From Flavobacteriales bacterium CG_4_9_14_3_um_filter_40_17 (GTDB taxonomy: Bacteria; Bacteroidota; Bacteroidia; Flavobacteriales; Flavobacteriaceae), in the NCBI GenBank assembly GCA_002790195.1, contig PFUR01000014.1:1-64000 (forward strand): a stretch of 64,000 nucleotides of DNA, read 5' to 3'. Each line of letters starts with the position of its first letter. Position 1 is the first letter of the stretch. Positions 63,667 to 64,000 of this stretch are shown here, one piece after another. The notes under the pieces are model-generated. The model was not told the DNA's origin. It saw nothing but the letters and a program-made list of their open reading frames with translations, and made no database searches. The position numbers and the translations under genes are program-made.

Positions 63667-64000
63667 ATGAAACGAATAATTACAACAATTTTCGCAGTCT
63701 TTTCTTTGTCCTTAATGAACGCACAGGAAATCACCGATGCATTGCGATTTTCGATGGACAAACTAAACGGGACTGCCCGGTTTAGAGCCATGAGCGGTGC
63801 GTTTGGCGCAGTTGGTGGCGATTTGTCAGCCATCAATGTAAACCCTGCCGGTTCGGCTATATTCAGTGCAAGCCAGGGAACGCTTTCACTTGCCAATTAC
63901 AATGTGGACAACGATGCCAATTTCTTTGGAAACTCTACCAATGAATCCGAAAATACTTTCGATTTGAATCAACTCGGAACGGTCTTTGTTTTCAACGAAA
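63667..64000 (+). CDS. OmpP1/FadL-family outer-membrane protein, N-terminal part (cut by window)
   Basis: The first 111 codons are open to the window end. A signal peptide (MKRIITTIFAVFSLSLMNAQ) is followed by the OmpP1/FadL/TodX-like text DALRFSMDKLNGTARFRAMSGAFGAVGGDLSAINVNPAGSAIF, which fits the N-terminal hatch/strand of long-chain hydrocarbon transporters. It lies 46 bases after the Gly/Tyr-rich gene. The ligand cannot be inferred from this fragment. Confidence 0.8.
   Translation, partial: MKRIITTIFAVFSLSLMNAQEITDALRFSMDKLNGTARFRAMSGAFGAVGGDLSAINVNPAGSAIFSASQGTLSLANYNVDNDANFFGNSTNESENTFDLNQLGTVFVFNE

Overview
The window is chromosomal DNA from a member of the Bacteroidota, most probably a flavobacterium. 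The evidence is low GC with A/T-rich spacers, a secreted nuclease ending in a type IX secretion sorting domain, many promoters of the TTTG-N19/21-TAnnTTTG kind, very few Shine-Dalgarno sequences, an archaeal/eukaryotic-type ProS, a bacillithiol-linked YtxJ, a TonB-dependent receptor with a carboxypeptidase-like N-domain, and the ftsK-lolA-lptF/G-ribB gene string. Most genes are housekeeping. No prophage, integrase, transposase or CRISPR array was seen.

Layout. 1-6.6 kb: leftward promoters for a gene outside the window, purK, two small exported proteins, the disaggregase clpB, and a DUF1348-ytxJ pair. 6.6-13.7 kb: two tandem DUF3857/transglutaminase-like genes that both carry disabling lesions, then dgkA, tpx and katG (peroxide defence). 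13.9-19.1 kb: nhaC and the Leloir operon galK-galT-galE, with the C-terminal remnant of a GntR/LacI-type regulator just upstream. 19.2-30.6 kb: purL, a type IX-secreted endonuclease I, an RsmB-like rRNA methyltransferase, a BNR-repeat lipoprotein, a GNAT, mnmE and hsp20. 31-32.7 kb: a FabH-like ketoacyl synthase and a lipocalin-like protein.

32.7-42.6 kb is the main accessory region and the best candidate for an unusual system. It has two divergent arms. The leftward arm encodes a TAT-lipoprotein TIM-barrel protein, a nucleoside-permease-type MFS transporter, a Gfo/Idh/MocA oxidoreductase, a cytoplasmic TIM-barrel isomerase and a DUF1080 (3-keto-disaccharide hydrolase family) lipoprotein. The rightward arm encodes two paralogous GMC dehydrogenases and one TAT-signal gluconate-2-dehydrogenase subunit 3. 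This fits a periplasmic 3-keto-sugar route: glycosides are oxidised at C3, cleaved by non-classical enzymes, imported, and reduced or isomerised inside the cell. Each spacer in the leftward arm holds a different low-complexity word repeat.

42.7-64 kb: an LTXXQ-type periplasmic protein, rpsA with a long leader, ftsY, a TonB-dependent receptor, an M23 peptidase, a metzincin-type protease, ftsK-lolA-lptF/G-ribB (RibB carries a RibA-like half without zinc cysteines), rpsT, two identical tRNA-Glu genes, proS, a Gly/Tyr-repeat lipoprotein and the start of an OmpP1/FadL-family gene cut by the window edge.
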